From NCBI GenBank assembly GCA_036250195.1, contig JAVHZZ010000005.1, forward strand, positions 68,631,505-68,695,504: DNA of 64,000 bases, written 5' to 3'. A model generated the notes under the pieces. The model was not told the DNA's origin, did not search any database, and saw only the letters and a program-made list of their open reading frames with translations. The position numbers and the translations under genes were made by a program. Source of the stretch: Mixophyes australis (lineage: Eukaryota; Chordata; Amphibia; Anura; Limnodynastidae). Shown here in pieces: positions 22,379 to 33,489 of the stretch. Within the stretch, counting starts at the first letter, position 1; every line of letters starts with the position of its first letter.

Positions 22379-23479
22379 GTGTGGACATCAAGCCTATTCA
22401 TTGTGGCCAGTTTAAAATTGCAAACACATTCTCGGTTCTTTTTAAAGACTTGTGTCAGAAATTATATATCCAAAGAACAGATTTTCAAAAATGCATCTCT
22501 CCAGAGTGACATAAATGCCATTCTCTGAAAGAAGCTGGAGGACAGAATTGTTGAAACATTGCTAGTACAGGTACAGTTTCTATGTACACTACTACATAGA
22601 AGTACACTAGAGAAATGCCATAGTTGTCTCATCTTGGTTGTTCCTTTTTTTCACCTACTCACAATTGCATCGAGGTGCTCTTGCACTTTTCAGACCCGGT
22701 TGCCCACTTTAATTTTTACTCCCCCTCTGTTTAAAGCAAGCAGACCAGCCCTAAGTTTCCTTTGATTGGAGTGGAGAGTTATAGGTCTCTCCCAAATCAA
22801 ATGGTAGATAACCCTGACTAAGTAGCAAATAAGCTGGCCATCAAATTGTGTGGACCCCATGTCTGCTACACAGTAATCCTAAAGAACTGTCATTGCTGTA
22901 ACTTCTCTAGGGTCCCAGTGTAACAGACATGGCTGTCCCCTGTTGGCTCCCCTATATGTCTCTCTTGCCACTACAACCACCAAAGTGGCTAGGAAGAGCC
23001 ACTGAGCTATTCAGTGATGGGACTAAATTTTATTAGTAGAGGAACCAATACATTTATTTAGCACTGTGTAGTCCAACCTGTAAAATTTTCAACATTTATT
23101 TAACTTTTCTTTATATTTTATGCAGGCTTTGCTTAACAACTGCATATAGATGTTAGTCTAAGAGGAGTCCTGTACCTTGTTTTTTCAAAGAAACATTACA
23201 TTCATTTCATTCAGCTTAAATTTTCTTTCTATAGTAGGCAAAGGATATTTTCAAGGTGAAATAATGAAATGTCACATATTACAAAATAATTAACATATCT
23301 AACTATTATCCCCTGGCATTTATGCAATGGGAATTAGACACTGGCTAGTTCCATTTCAGACATCAATATTTTCCTATTATATCACCAAAAAAAAAAGATA
23401 ATAGGTTTCATTATTTCTGAAAGCTCATTGTGTTTAAAGTATGATAAACTAAATGCCCTTTTTCTACTTCATAAATAGG
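22379..23479. other. Intergenic, no recognised gene
   Basis: AT-rich DNA; short frames without domains. Confidence 0.5.
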
Positions 23480-23830
23480 AATATTAAGGGAAAAAGCAAA
23501 GTCCCTATTAATTAATTTGGACCATTGTCTCACTTGTGATAGTCCTTGGTGTCAAAAAGATAATTAGAATTTTATAATGATAATTGTTATAATTATGCCT
23601 GAGAAAAATATCATCAGGGGGTAGGTCTATTCAACGATGGTTTAATTGTTCCTTCTGTTTAATAATAAGGTCATTTTTCTATTAGCCAGCAGCAGGAGCT
23701 CATGGTGAAGAACAGACATACTAAAAATCATTAGCTTGTTTACCTCTTTATGTTACAGCAATTTAACTGCAAGTTAATAAGATATATCGAATTTCTGAAA
23801 ATAACAAAAGCTTCTCCACAGTCTAAAGTA
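23480..23830. other. Possible conserved non-coding stretch
   Basis: Unique AT-rich DNA with clustered homeodomain-type cores (TTAATTAA-like, ATAATTAG) and no repeat signature. It shares CATCAGGGGGTA with the stretch at 12.6 kb. Possible enhancer; conservation cannot be judged here. Confidence 0.2.
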
Positions 23831-24660
23831 AAAATTTAATTCAATCAGTTCACCATAAAATGTCATACTTTATTTTTAAATCACCAATATGTGCTATATT
23901 ATAGCACTACCAAGATGTGCAAAATGTATCTAAAAGGTATGTAAAAGGTGTAATTGTGTACAAAATAGCAGATATGATTAACAATAATAACATTTCTTAG
24001 CATAAGTACATACATTATGGAATGACCCTAGCCTTTGAGTAATGAGTTTATGGGGTCTACGCATCAAGCTTTTTTGACATTTAAAAGATGTGGATAGAAC
24101 TAACAGTGTGGTAATGGTAAATAATTCTGGTATTGCCATTATTACTAATGACTGCATTTTAAGCCACTAAAATAAATCTGTCTAGAACAATATTCTACCA
24201 TTATTATTTGTTAATACTGGATTGACTAGGCAGGCATTATACAGTTTATTGATACAAATGTATTTTATATTATTCCATGTCATGTTTGTTCATACTGTAT
24301 TTTTATGGTTGGTTGTCAAGATGGAAAGTTCTGATGTTGCCAGGTCCTTCTCATGCCCCACGTATTTTACAGAAAATATCCACAGCAGTATGGGAGGGGT
24401 TAACGACCGATGCTGCAGTGCCGATGGGGGTTAATTGCTTGCCAGTACTAGACGCACAATGTAAAAATGGATATGTGTAAAATAAAATATATATTTGATA
24501 TTCAGCACTGTAGCGCTAGACGAGTTTGTGTCCACCGTTGCAGTCCCTAAAGTGTTAATGTTTTAAAAAACATTAGTGGGGGTCAAGGCTTCCCTGGCAC
24601 TGTTATGCCCACAACACAGGTCATTATCCATGAGGACTGGATTGATCTTTTGCTCGAGGT
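23831..24660. other. Intergenic, no recognised gene
   Basis: AT-rich unique DNA turning GC-richer after about 24,300. No coding region supported. Confidence 0.5.
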
Positions 24661-24947
24661 GCAACACCTCCATCCATGTTGGACCACCAGGACCTGTTAG
24701 AGAAGCTTAAGTCAAGAAGCAGCATTCAGCCACCTCACAGTAACCCTGCTGCTGTGAGGTCCGGTGGGGAGGTGGGGAGAGGGGGTTTCCGAGCGCCCAA
24801 AATGCAGCAGGGGAAAAGGGCCCCTGTTCTCGTGTGCTGGGCACTCATTTTACAGTAAGGGAAAGGGAAAAATACGGGAGGGGACCAAGTGTCCCCTACT
24901 CTACCCAGTGACTAAGCGTCTCACTCACTTAGAGGCCTGTGTCTCTC

Positions 24948-25262
24948 TACACTGAAGGGCCTTGCGCCCTGCTATTTTCTCAAGGGTCTTGCGCACTGCT
25001 ACCCTCTCAGGGGCCTGCTGCCTTTCCTCACTGTGGCCTAAAGCCCAGACTAGCCTAAGGGCCTAGTGCTCTGCCTGAACCAAGGGGCCTCATACCCTGC
25101 CTGCACCAAGGGCCTTGCGCCCTGCTATCACTCAAGGGCCTTGTGCCCTGCTACAGCTTCCTTTTGGGCCTTGTGCTTAAATACTAGCACCAGGGCCTTG
25201 TGCCCCCCTGTCTCTAACTATGGGGCCTTGTGCCCCCCTGATTAACTATGGCAGGGCTTAAT
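24948..25262 (-). repeat. Second GGGCACAAGGCCC-type array (inverted)
   Basis: On the plus strand the motif appears as GGGCCTTGCGCCC, GGGCCTTGTGCCC and variants, about ten times in 300 bp, which is the reverse complement of the 2.2-2.8 kb array. Spacing is again irregular. No promoter or splice-rich segment like that at 1.7-4.5 kb accompanies it, so this is a partial or older copy. The GC-rich stretch at about 24,700-24,900 may belong to the same element. Confidence 0.65.
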
Positions 25263-25319
25263 GATGTGATTAAGTCCCTCACTATTCAATGCTGTGAATT
25301 TCGGCATTTTACAGGGTCC

Positions 25320-25398
25320 GGGAGGTTTGCCTACTCTACCGGGAGCTCCCTGAAATTCGGGAGCTTCCTGGAAATTCCGGGAGAGTAGGCAAGTATGG
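25320..25398. repeat. Small GC-rich palindromic repeat
   Basis: TGCCTACTCT at 25328 pairs with AGAGTAGGCA at 25382, with further complementarity inside (CCGGGAGCTCCCTGAAATTC-type). The ends GTTTGCCTA / TAGGCAAGT resemble a short MITE. Confidence 0.55.
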
Positions 25399-25399
25399 T

Positions 25400-26783
25400 G
25401 TAAACACTGTATAAAAGAGTTGTATTAGTCCATGTAAAGTTGTTCCATTGTGTTTATTTGGATGATTCAACAATACCTTTGGAACGTTCCTTATAGGGAC
25501 ACTTTACGTGCAACAAACATCATTCTGCTTTCAAAATCCTGTATTTCACTTTTTGCCTGCTGTAACCTGTGGCCTACAAATGGGATCAAAACTCTAGTCA
25601 TCCCAAGCTGACATGTATTGAATCAAGCATTTTGTATGAATGCTCTGCCTGCTACTTACTGGTGTTTTGCACAAAAGGGTTAATCACAGCAAATCCACCT
25701 AGTCTGTCTAGCAATGATTAAAATCTCCTTTTTTATGTTATTCTCTTAATAGTAAGTCCAAGACTACCTACCCTTACCTCAGACTATCATCACAATATAT
25801 ATCCCACTACAAATAAACTTTAAATCTTCCAGAGTTATCATTAGCCAGACAATACCCTGTGTTTAATTTTTGTAGTGTTTATGATAGCCAAGCTGTCTGA
25901 CCATGAGTCCAGTAAAAACACAAAGAAAAAACATTATTAAATGAGGTTCAATATGAGAAAATATCACACTTCTAAAGGTAACAAAAGCATAACAGTAATA
26001 TGACATACAGTATTATAATTATATTAAAAAAAACTGTTTATTTAAAACTAAAAATGAGAAATACAGAAATAGAAAAGAAAAAGATTGGTCTTCAGGAAAT
26101 ATTTGATAACATCCAATGACCTTATAAACCTGATTCTTCTGCTCAGCCATACTACTGTGAGATAACTAGGAGAGGGTTGTATCTATGCTTAAATGGGGAG
26201 GAATTCACATTTTGGTGTGAATCACAGTCTATTCAGAATAAAACAAAAATTCAGATAACTGCCAAATGTTTTTTCTGACACATCACTAAGACATAATTTC
26301 ACATTTAAAAAAGGTCATAACTTCCCACACAATTGCGCATGAAATATGACATTGTTAGGGCCAATATTCAGAAGGATTCATGATTGCTAAAGTTTCCTTA
26401 TTATGTGTATCATTTAAGTTTGTCATATGTCTTAGGCGTAATCCCACTGCCTATACACATATGCAGACACTGATGCCAGTATGAATTATGAACATTATTT
26501 ATTTGATGTATTTCCCTTTCTTATATGAAACATAAAAACTTTAATAACCATACTGACTTTACAATCTTTGTGGTGTCGTATGTTATCTCCCAGACTGATT
26601 TATCCTTAAGTCAAAGACATCCCATTTGGCTTATTATACACAGAGCCTGTTGATACATCCTTGCTAAATGACATGATAACACCTTCAAATATAACATCCA
26701 GCTTAGATGAAGCAGGACAAATTAATTCTATTAGCATTAAATTAACCCCTTCTGTATTTGTCCACAGTGAGTTGCACAATCCA
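25400..26783. other. Intergenic AT-rich DNA, no recognised gene
   Basis: No supported gene or repeat family; A/T runs near 26,025-26,080. Confidence 0.5.
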
Positions 26784-27570
26784 TCTTTTCTTTTTTTAAT
26801 CAAGTAGTTTTATTGGTATTCCAAAACATAACAAAACCAAAATACTAAGTTAACAAAACATAGACAACACAAAACCATCCAAGTTCACAAGAAGTATGCA
26901 AAATCCGAAACAGTATCTCAAAGATGAGGATGCTGTCAATGCATTAACAGAGATAAACCAGAATAATTAATAAAATGTAGATTGACCAAAAAACAAAATA
27001 AACTAGGTTGTGTAGCATGGGCAGTTGCCAGCTTAGTCATCGACGCTCAGTCTCCTCATAGAGGTCAAAGCATAAGGGGACTCAAACCTAACCTAAATAT
27101 TTTGACATTTCAGTACGGCCTTCCTACTAGTATAAATAAAACTTTTTGTGCCCTATTATAGCGTTAAACAACGAGATCCAATGATGAATCAAAGTACTCG
27201 CAGGGGCCATCCAGAGGCTGGCAATGCTGACTTTAGCCATCATAAAAAAATGCAATATATATATATATTTGCATCACTTTGTTTACCCTACCCTTCAAAT
27301 TTAACCCAAATAGACATGTGGCCTGTGACCGTACAGAAGTGGTTATACCTGTTTTTTGAATATACTGAATAACTTTAAGCCAAAATGCATGGATTTTTGG
27401 GGCATTCGTAAAGGAGGTGCCAAAGGGTACAAGTCTCAGCTCCACACTTTGGACATCGGAAAGTACCATAAGGGGCGAAAGTGTGATCTGTATAAAATAA
27501 ATACTTGATTTTGCTGGAATTGTATGGAAGCAGTAGAATAACATTAGCTACTGGGAATAACATGCCAGTT
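26784..27570 (-). pseudogene. L1/Tx1 LINE 3' end, 5' truncated
   Basis: On the minus strand the piece at 27,233-27,563 encodes the extreme C-terminus of an L1/Tx1 ORF2. CPKCGAETCTLWHLLYECPK (about 27,400-27,470) is the CxxC...HxxxC zinc-knuckle-like motif, followed in the next frame by FWLKVIQYIQKTG. A frameshift separates the two. The 3' UTR continues down to a T-rich run at about 26,786-26,800, the complement of the poly(A) tail. The RT is absent. Confidence 0.75.
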
Positions 27571-27790
27571 TATATCAGTAGTGTAGTGTTATATGCCTGA
27601 TTCTCCAGGGGCCTTTCTTTTTTGTTAAATGGTAAATTAGTACAAATTCATGCATTAGTGAATTAAACTATGCAATTCAGCCAATGTTTAGAATCAAACA
27701 AATTGATTCACCCCTCTCTAAAACAATTATAGAGAGGCATTTATGAGCACATGAAATAATTCATATTTATAATATCTTATCATTATATAT
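27571..27790. other. Intergenic spacer
   Basis: AT-rich DNA between the L1 end and the LTR. Nothing recognised. Confidence 0.4.
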
Positions 27791-28382
27791 TGTTGGTATT
27801 TAGAGCGCTTTGCTCCGTCTCCTGCTTGTTTCTCTGGTGGTCTAAGAGGAAACAGGAAGTGGGGCATGACTCCAATGTCCACGATGCGCTACTCCGCATG
27901 TGCGGGTGCCAATAACCGGAGGTTTGGCATTCGCGCCTTACTTACAGTCAGACCTGATAGATAATGGGCGCAGCTCTCCTAGCTGCGTACTTACTATATA
28001 TCTGTAAGTCCCATAGTATTTAGACAGTGACCGGAGGCTCCCCACCCTATACTCTACAGTGTCTAGCATAAAAGGAGAGTCTGTCTGCCAACAAGAGTGA
28101 TTGCTGCACGGACATGCAATATATATATATATATAGAGAGAGCCTGCATACTGCATATACATGCATAAGAGTGTACCAGCCCATACAATTGTGTACTGCA
28201 TAAATCTCCACAATGTGTATTGCCTGCTGTACTACAAAGTCAACTATTGCAACTATCTGCATCCTACTTTGTTATCCTCTTTAAATAAACAGCAACCTGT
28301 TTACGTTACAAAAGCGTTGCGGCTTAACATTCATATTAACACCGCTGAACACCTCTAGTAACATCAGAAGGTATAACCAACA
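27791..28382 (+). mobile_element. LTR, 592 bp, TGTTGGT...ACCAACA
   Basis: The ends TGTTGGTATT and GTATAACCAACA form short inverted repeats with the TG...CA rule. The first 250 bp are GC-richer than the flanks, then comes a (TA)n run at about 28,119-28,135 and an AATAAA at about 28,284, fitting U3-R-U5 in plus orientation. The 5-bp flanks differ (tatat, ggtaa), so it is not a simple solo LTR. A degenerate gag-like region follows downstream, suggesting a 5' LTR of a broken element. Confidence 0.6.
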
Positions 28383-28954
28383 GGTAAAAGTAAGTTTAAG
28401 TAAAAGCTTAAACATAAAGAAAAATAATAGTAGTACAAGAGAATAAAAGGAAGCTGATATATTACAGAATAGTCCTTTAGTCGGTACACAAAGAAAAAAA
28501 TGCACAGCACAGGCACCAGTATGAACATTTTTAAATTAAAAAGTTCTAAAAATTATACAATGCGGAAACTTGCAATGTAATGTAGTTAATGCAGGAAAAG
28601 TTGTGGAAAGTCATAGTAGATCCAGAAGCAAGTCCAAATGCTAATGAAGTGAATAAAGCCATGGGCACCATCAGGGGTTGGCTGGCAGACTTTAGCCCGG
28701 GGGGCAAGCACACAGCATTGACCCATAGGTAGCGACCCAACCTTAAAGGGTGGTTTTCGGAACAATACATATTTAGCAATATAAAAAGAGGCTATTTTAG
28801 TGTTGCTTAGCTCAGCGATACTTTATTATTATAAATGAATTTGTCCAAGGGGAAGATCCAATAACAACAATAATCCCAGTACCTGTGTGAAATGTTATTC
28901 ACAACCAAGACAGAGGAAAGCAAAGACACAAATAGATTGTTACAGCACAGGGAC
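28383..28954 (+). other. Leader region of the broken LTR element
   Basis: DNA between the LTR and the gag-like remnant. No clear tRNA primer-binding site follows the LTR directly. The segment beginning CAGGGGTTGGCTGGCAGAC at about 28,673 resembles CAGGGGCTGGTTGTTAAA at about 57,594 and may be the end of another inserted element. Confidence 0.3.
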
Positions 28955-29305
28955 ATGTCTGATGAATCCCCTGCAAATGTACAAATATAATCTGCCTCAT
29001 TAGCAGATTCTACAGATCCACTAGAGACAATGAGTATGGAGAAATTAATAGTGGAATGTCAGATTCGGGGTGTACCGTACCTGTACTAGATGCATATTCT
29101 CAAACTTGTTTTACAAGATCAAGAGAATACCATCAATGCCTTTAGTGTCTATAGAAAATGGATGCTCACTTTAGGTCCCCATATACCACTCTAGGAACAA
29201 ATGCAATGTCTGCAACAGAGTTTTGAAGAAGCAAAGGACGAGGTATGGCGACAAAGACTTACTGACAATGAAATGTGGCAGGATCAGTGTTATCAAATAA
29301 ATACT
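28955..29305 (+). pseudogene. Gag-like remnant of an LTR retroelement
   Basis: Starting at an ATG at 28955, a coding-like sequence continues in fragments. Readable pieces are SMEKLIVECQIRGVP (about 29,030-29,075) and, in another frame, EEAKDEVWRQRL near 29,225-29,265. A stop falls after the eleventh codon and other stops and frame changes follow. The position 570 bp downstream of an LTR suggests gag. No protease, RT or integrase follows. The gag assignment is inference from position and helical composition. This is an old, inactive genomic copy. Confidence 0.35.
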
Positions 29306-29422
29306 GAAAAATGTAAATTCCAATATCTTTTGTTCCGTTAGTCCCGGCCATCTTGGATAAGGGCAATTCTAACAGTTCCCATGTGAGGAGAGCCCGACAC
29401 TTTAAAATTCTCTTTGAACCGC

Positions 29423-29626
29423 GACTTGTATATTTAAAGCGGCAATGCAATGGACCTGGCGTTGGATCATGTAATGTAAGTACAAACTTTAACGTACCAG
29501 GATTAGGGTTAGGGTTAGGTTTAGGATAAGGGTTAGGGTTAGGTTTAGGGTTAGGGTTAAAGTTCATACTTACATTACATGATCCTACGCCGGGTCCATT
29601 GCATTGCTGCTTTAAATATGCAAGTC
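29423..29626. mobile_element. Hairpin element with telomere-like loop
   Basis: Arms 29423-29497 and 29562-29626 are reverse complements, with a TTTAAAGCGGCAATGCAATG-type stretch, GGATCATGTAATGTAAGTA and AACTTTAAC in the left arm and matching complements in the right. The loop at about 29,500-29,560 is TTAGGG/TTAGGT-type repeats. On the minus strand the loop would read as NPNPKPNP, a by-product of the repeat. It has the structure of a MITE. Confidence 0.75.
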
Positions 29627-29639
29627 AGACAATTTACAA

Positions 29640-30070
29640 GTTACCCTCTCCTCCTCAAGGTTATTTGTAATTTCCATTGTGCATTGCCTGATGCTTTCAA
29701 ACAAACATGGTATTTTGTAACATCTCTGTGGCTATCAAAAAGCGTGAATTGAAGCTGATCAGTGACCTCTGTTTACCATAACATTCTGAGAATTATGACT
29801 CTTTTCTTCAATGATCTTGGAAATCCAATCACTGTATTCTATACAGCCTGCTAATTGACACCCATTACATAGAAGCCAAACTTCTGTCCATAAATCCTAA
29901 AAATCATTCCACCATTGTGCCCACTGATAACAAAAAATTATACAGCTCACAGTGATCATAGTGTAGATCATAATAGTCATTGGTATAATACTTTAAGAGG
30001 TTTGGCAAACATAGGGTAAGTGTGTAGTGTTACAGGTAGGTAAGGCAGGTAAGTTCCTGCCTGATAATTA
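29640..30070. other. Intergenic, no recognised gene
   Basis: Unique-looking DNA between two telomere-like hairpin elements. No frame with a domain. Confidence 0.4.
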
Positions 30071-30073
30071 TGG

Positions 30074-30423
30074 TGGTAATCGGTATCCTGATGCTTGGGC
30101 AAAATCAGAAGATGCTGGATGACGGAGCTTCATTGTGACGTCACTGAAGACAGCGACATGTACATTTAAACAAGTATGCTATCGTTAGGGGTTAGGGTTA
30201 GGATTAGGCTGCGGCTGCGTCCAATGTCGTCCGTAACGTCAAAATAAACTGCCGGCATCCGGCATCTTTGGATCTTGTACCAGTCGCATAGCAGTTGTTT
30301 CTGTAATGTCCTCCGTTGGTGAGAAGGTAAGTGTACATTTTAATAATGTCCTAATTTGAGTCTTCATGGGTTTTTTCTTGTAGGTGTAGTCGCTGTTGGT
30401 ATCCCAAGCATCGGGATACTGTG
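30074..30423. mobile_element. Inverted-repeat element with TTAGGG-like centre
   Basis: Outer arms pair: GTATCCTGATGCTTGGG (about 30,081) with CCCAAGCATCGGGATAC (about 30,401). Inner GTGACGTCA and TAACGTCA elements lie either side of a short centre, GTTAGGGGTTAGGGTTAGGA, at about 30,185. Arm identity is modest and boundaries are approximate. It contains the same kind of telomere-like core as the 29,423 element although the arms differ. Confidence 0.5.
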
Positions 30424-30429
30424 CCCAAC

Positions 30430-31570
30430 CCAATAATTAATTGGCTCTATGACTATTAGACCAATCACTCAAACGAACTTTAAAAAAAGAAAATGTGTGA
30501 AATTTGCTCTAATTCGGAACACTTGTATTTCTTCTGTTCAAAAGATTATAAAAACAAATAAGAAACAAAAAAGAAGATGATAATTGAAAACATCGGAAAC
30601 ATTTTCATAGGGTTGATTTAGTTGATTTTTTCTCTTGGTAAAAAAAGTGTTATGTTTTCTAAGGTGAGAATTACTTTATAGAAGTGTTCAAAGTTTTGAT
30701 AGTTTTTCTTTTATTTTTGTTTGTGTTAATTTAGTGTTTGTGAAGTAGTAAGTGCTAAAATCATGTGAACTGATTTACAGTATAATGGTTCTAATGTGAG
30801 ATAATGTATGTGATTGTTGGTCTAATGTCTGCACAGTGTTATTTACATCTTTATTTATATAGAAAAAACTGAGCAATGGTTTTAAGTTTAGTGCCAATAA
30901 TTTTGTGCATGTCACCTCTTAATCATCTGACCAATTGTCCACAAAAGCCAGACCCATTTTCACAGGGTTGTGATGTGTGGGGTTCACTGGCAACAGCATT
31001 ATTTTTTTTTTCATCTACTCAAGCATATTTGGTATTGTTTTTTATCATGGCAAATGCTGTATTTTGGAAGTAAATTGGAATACATAACTTTTGTTTTTAA
31101 TAAATATACAGGTAAATATAGGTAAAAATATTCACCAAAGGTTACATTCACATTAACAGGCCAACCCTATTAATATGCCCAAATTTTAATAAGATCCAAA
31201 ATATGTTTACCATTACAATATTTTAAACATGTTTTGGAATATAGGAGAGAGAGAGAGAGAAGGAATGTCTTCTCTTTATTTATGTAATCACTGTTTTTTT
31301 GTCCTTTTTTTCATTTAACAAGGATGGACCTTCAGAAATTTCAAGATGGTTTCCCATAGGGTTGGCGATTGTGGTCGGTCACCCCTCCCCTAGCACACTG
31401 CCACCTCCTGTGTGATGGGACACTGCCTCACTCTCAACTGCCTCACTCTTACTGCCCAACGTCAACATCACATCCTGACGCTGTCAGTCAGTGAGGAGCT
31501 GTGCTGAGAGGATCAGCTGACAGAAAAGGAGACAGAGGAAAAGGAGACAGAAGAGAAGAAAACCATAGGA
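30430..31570. other. Intergenic, no recognised gene
   Basis: AT-rich DNA with a short (GA)n run at about 31,243-31,260. After 31,360 the sequence becomes GC-richer and leads into a minisatellite. Confidence 0.5.
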
Positions 31571-31935
31571 AGGTAAGCAAAGAATTGTGTGATGAGGGGA
31601 ATAGTGTGATAACAGGGCACAGAGTGTTAAGAGGACACTGAGTGATAATGGGCACAGAGTGAAAAGGAGCATAGTGTGAAAAGGGGCATAGTGTGAAAAG
31701 GGACATAATGGGATAAGGCGCACCGTTTGAAAAGGGGCACAATGTGGTAAAGGGCACAGAGTGATAATGGGCACAGTATGAAGAGATGCACAGTGTGAAA
31801 ATGGGTACAATGTGAAAAGGGGCATATTGTGATAAGGGGCAGAGTGTGAAAATGTGCATAGTGTGGGGAAGGGGCAGAGTGTGATTAAGGGGCACAGTGT
31901 AATGAAGGGGGGATAGTGTAATTAAGGGGCAGCAG
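31570..31935 (+). repeat. 17-18 bp minisatellite, left part
   Basis: Units of the type GGGGCACAGTGTGATAA recur some twenty times with variation (GGGCATAGTGTGAAAA and others). The array stops at 31,935 where a hAT element begins and resumes at 36,921 with the same unit in the same orientation. Confidence 0.85.
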
Positions 31936-32183
31936 CAATGTCGGACTGGGGCATGAAGGGCCCACCGGGGAATGCAACACTAGGGGCCCACCAAAGGGGG
32001 TGTGGTCAGCCATCATAGAGGTGGGACCAGACACTAGAGGGGGAGTGGTCAGTCCCTGAAGGACAGCTGGCACCTTACTGCAGTATATAAAGAATGCAGT
32101 GTGTGTATAAAGAATACACAGTCTTGACCTGCCCCTTAGATTGGGCAGAACAGTCACCAAAAATCACGATTGTCCCACTAGAC

Positions 32184-32330
32184 CAGGATTGGCTAACCTG
32201 TGGCACTCCAGGTGTTGTGAAACTACAAGCCCCAGCATGCTTTGCCAATATATAGCAGCTTATTGCTGGAAGGGTATGCTGGGACTTATAGTTTCACAAC
32301 ACCTGGAGTTTCACAGGTTAGCCAAGCCTG
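32184..32330. mobile_element. hAT MITE, 147 bp, 8-bp target duplication
   Basis: The ends are CAGGATTGGCTAACCTGTGG and, from the right, CAGGCTTGGCTAACCTGTGA. Exact 8-bp duplications CACTAGAC flank it (32176-32183, 32331-32338). The arms also pair through CCAGGTGTTGTGAAACTA. No coding capacity. It lies inside the larger hAT element, so it inserted later. Confidence 0.92.
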
Positions 32331-32479
32331 CACTAGACTCAGATCATTTGACAGACTGTCCTACCTGTTGTTGTCACTTTTACCACCTGTGGCTGCTGGT
32401 TTCTTTAGTTGCGGCTTGACTGGATCCTGGAATGTTGAGGGCCCTATTTGGAAAAATTAATGGGTACATTTAGAAATAT

Positions 32480-32770
32480 CAACCATCCCTGCCATTAAAT
32501 AAACAGCACACACATTTAATAATTAGGCCTCTCTCCAGCCTCAACATTAAAGTAATAGTGCTCACATTTGATGAATAGATCTATTTCCCTCCAACCAACC
32601 CCAACATTAAATTAATAGTATTCCCATTTAATAAATAAACCTATTACCCTCCCTCCAAACAGTCCCAGCAATAAAGTATTAGCATTTACGTTTAATACAT
32701 CCATTTCCCACGACCATTCCTAGCATTAAATAATTAATATTCACATTTAATAGATAGCCCCCACACTCAG
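32480..32770 (+). repeat. 52-62 bp tandem repeat, about 5 units
   Basis: Units centred on CATTAAA recur at 32493, 32545, 32605, about 32668 and 32724, each with TTTAATAA and a CCCTCC-type spacer. Irregular period and many differences suggest an old array inside the hAT element. Confidence 0.75.
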
Positions 32771-32869
32771 CCCCACATTCAATTATAGACCCAAACCAAC
32801 TCAGCATTAAAGGTCCCATCACACACTCCCTATAGTGTTCTCTGTGCAGCCCCCCCTCACTAGTTTAGC

Positions 32870-33020
32870 ATAGGCAGCCCCCCTATAGCTTAGTATAGAT
32901 AGGCAGCCCCCCTATGCCACACGGTCGTGCCCCCAAAACAATGCTATGCCACACAGTAGTGCCCCAAAAACAATGCTATGCCACACGGTAGTGCCCCCAA
33001 TGTTATGCCACGCAAGTGTT
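32870..33020 (+). repeat. Tandem repeat with ATGCTATGCCACAC units
   Basis: CTATGCCACACGGT and variants recur four times at about 35-40 bp spacing with CCCCCAAAACA-type linkers; two CAGCCCCCCTAT copies precede them. Confidence 0.75.
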
Positions 33021-33064
33021 CCCGATTCATATTATGCCTGAAATAGTTCTCTCAATTCACACAC

Positions 33065-33066
<2 letters not shown>

Positions 33067-33140
<74 letters not shown>

Positions 33141-33154
33141 ACACACACACACAC

Positions 33155-33203
<49 letters not shown>

Positions 33204-33206
33204 CAC
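33067..33206. repeat. Compound (TA)n/(CA)n microsatellite
   Basis: Long alternating TA runs with short CACACA interruptions. The length may be affected by sequencing or assembly. Open frames across it are not genes. Confidence 0.95.
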
Positions 33207-33489
33207 TAATGGTAGTCAGATTGTTATGTGGATGCTGACTGTGCACCAATCTTTGCTGTAAATGCAAACACTTTGAAAATGACACAATGCATCGCGTCCA
33301 CTGTGTAGCCAATCATGAAAGTAAATCATTGAACCGACCAAATAACAGTGCAAAGAGGACTTCCAGCACCTACATCAACAAACTGGAAACAAATCAAGTG
33401 CAAAGCATCATGTTTGTGCAAATGTGCTTGTTTCACCACTGTGAATATAACTTTTTAACTAAGGGCAAGTAAATCCAGCTGGCCCTGAT

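Noticed and set aside
29259..29567. Minus-strand frame beginning NPNPKPNPNPYPKPNP
   Set aside because: It is a translation of TTAGGG-like repeats, which have no stops in this frame.
31484..31895. Two overlapping minus-strand frames with CPFSHYAPFH-type repeats
   Set aside because: Translations of the 17-18 bp minisatellite in different frames; no real protein.
33052..33312. Minus-strand 86-codon frame of repeated Tyr-Ile
   Set aside because: A translation of the (TA)n microsatellite.
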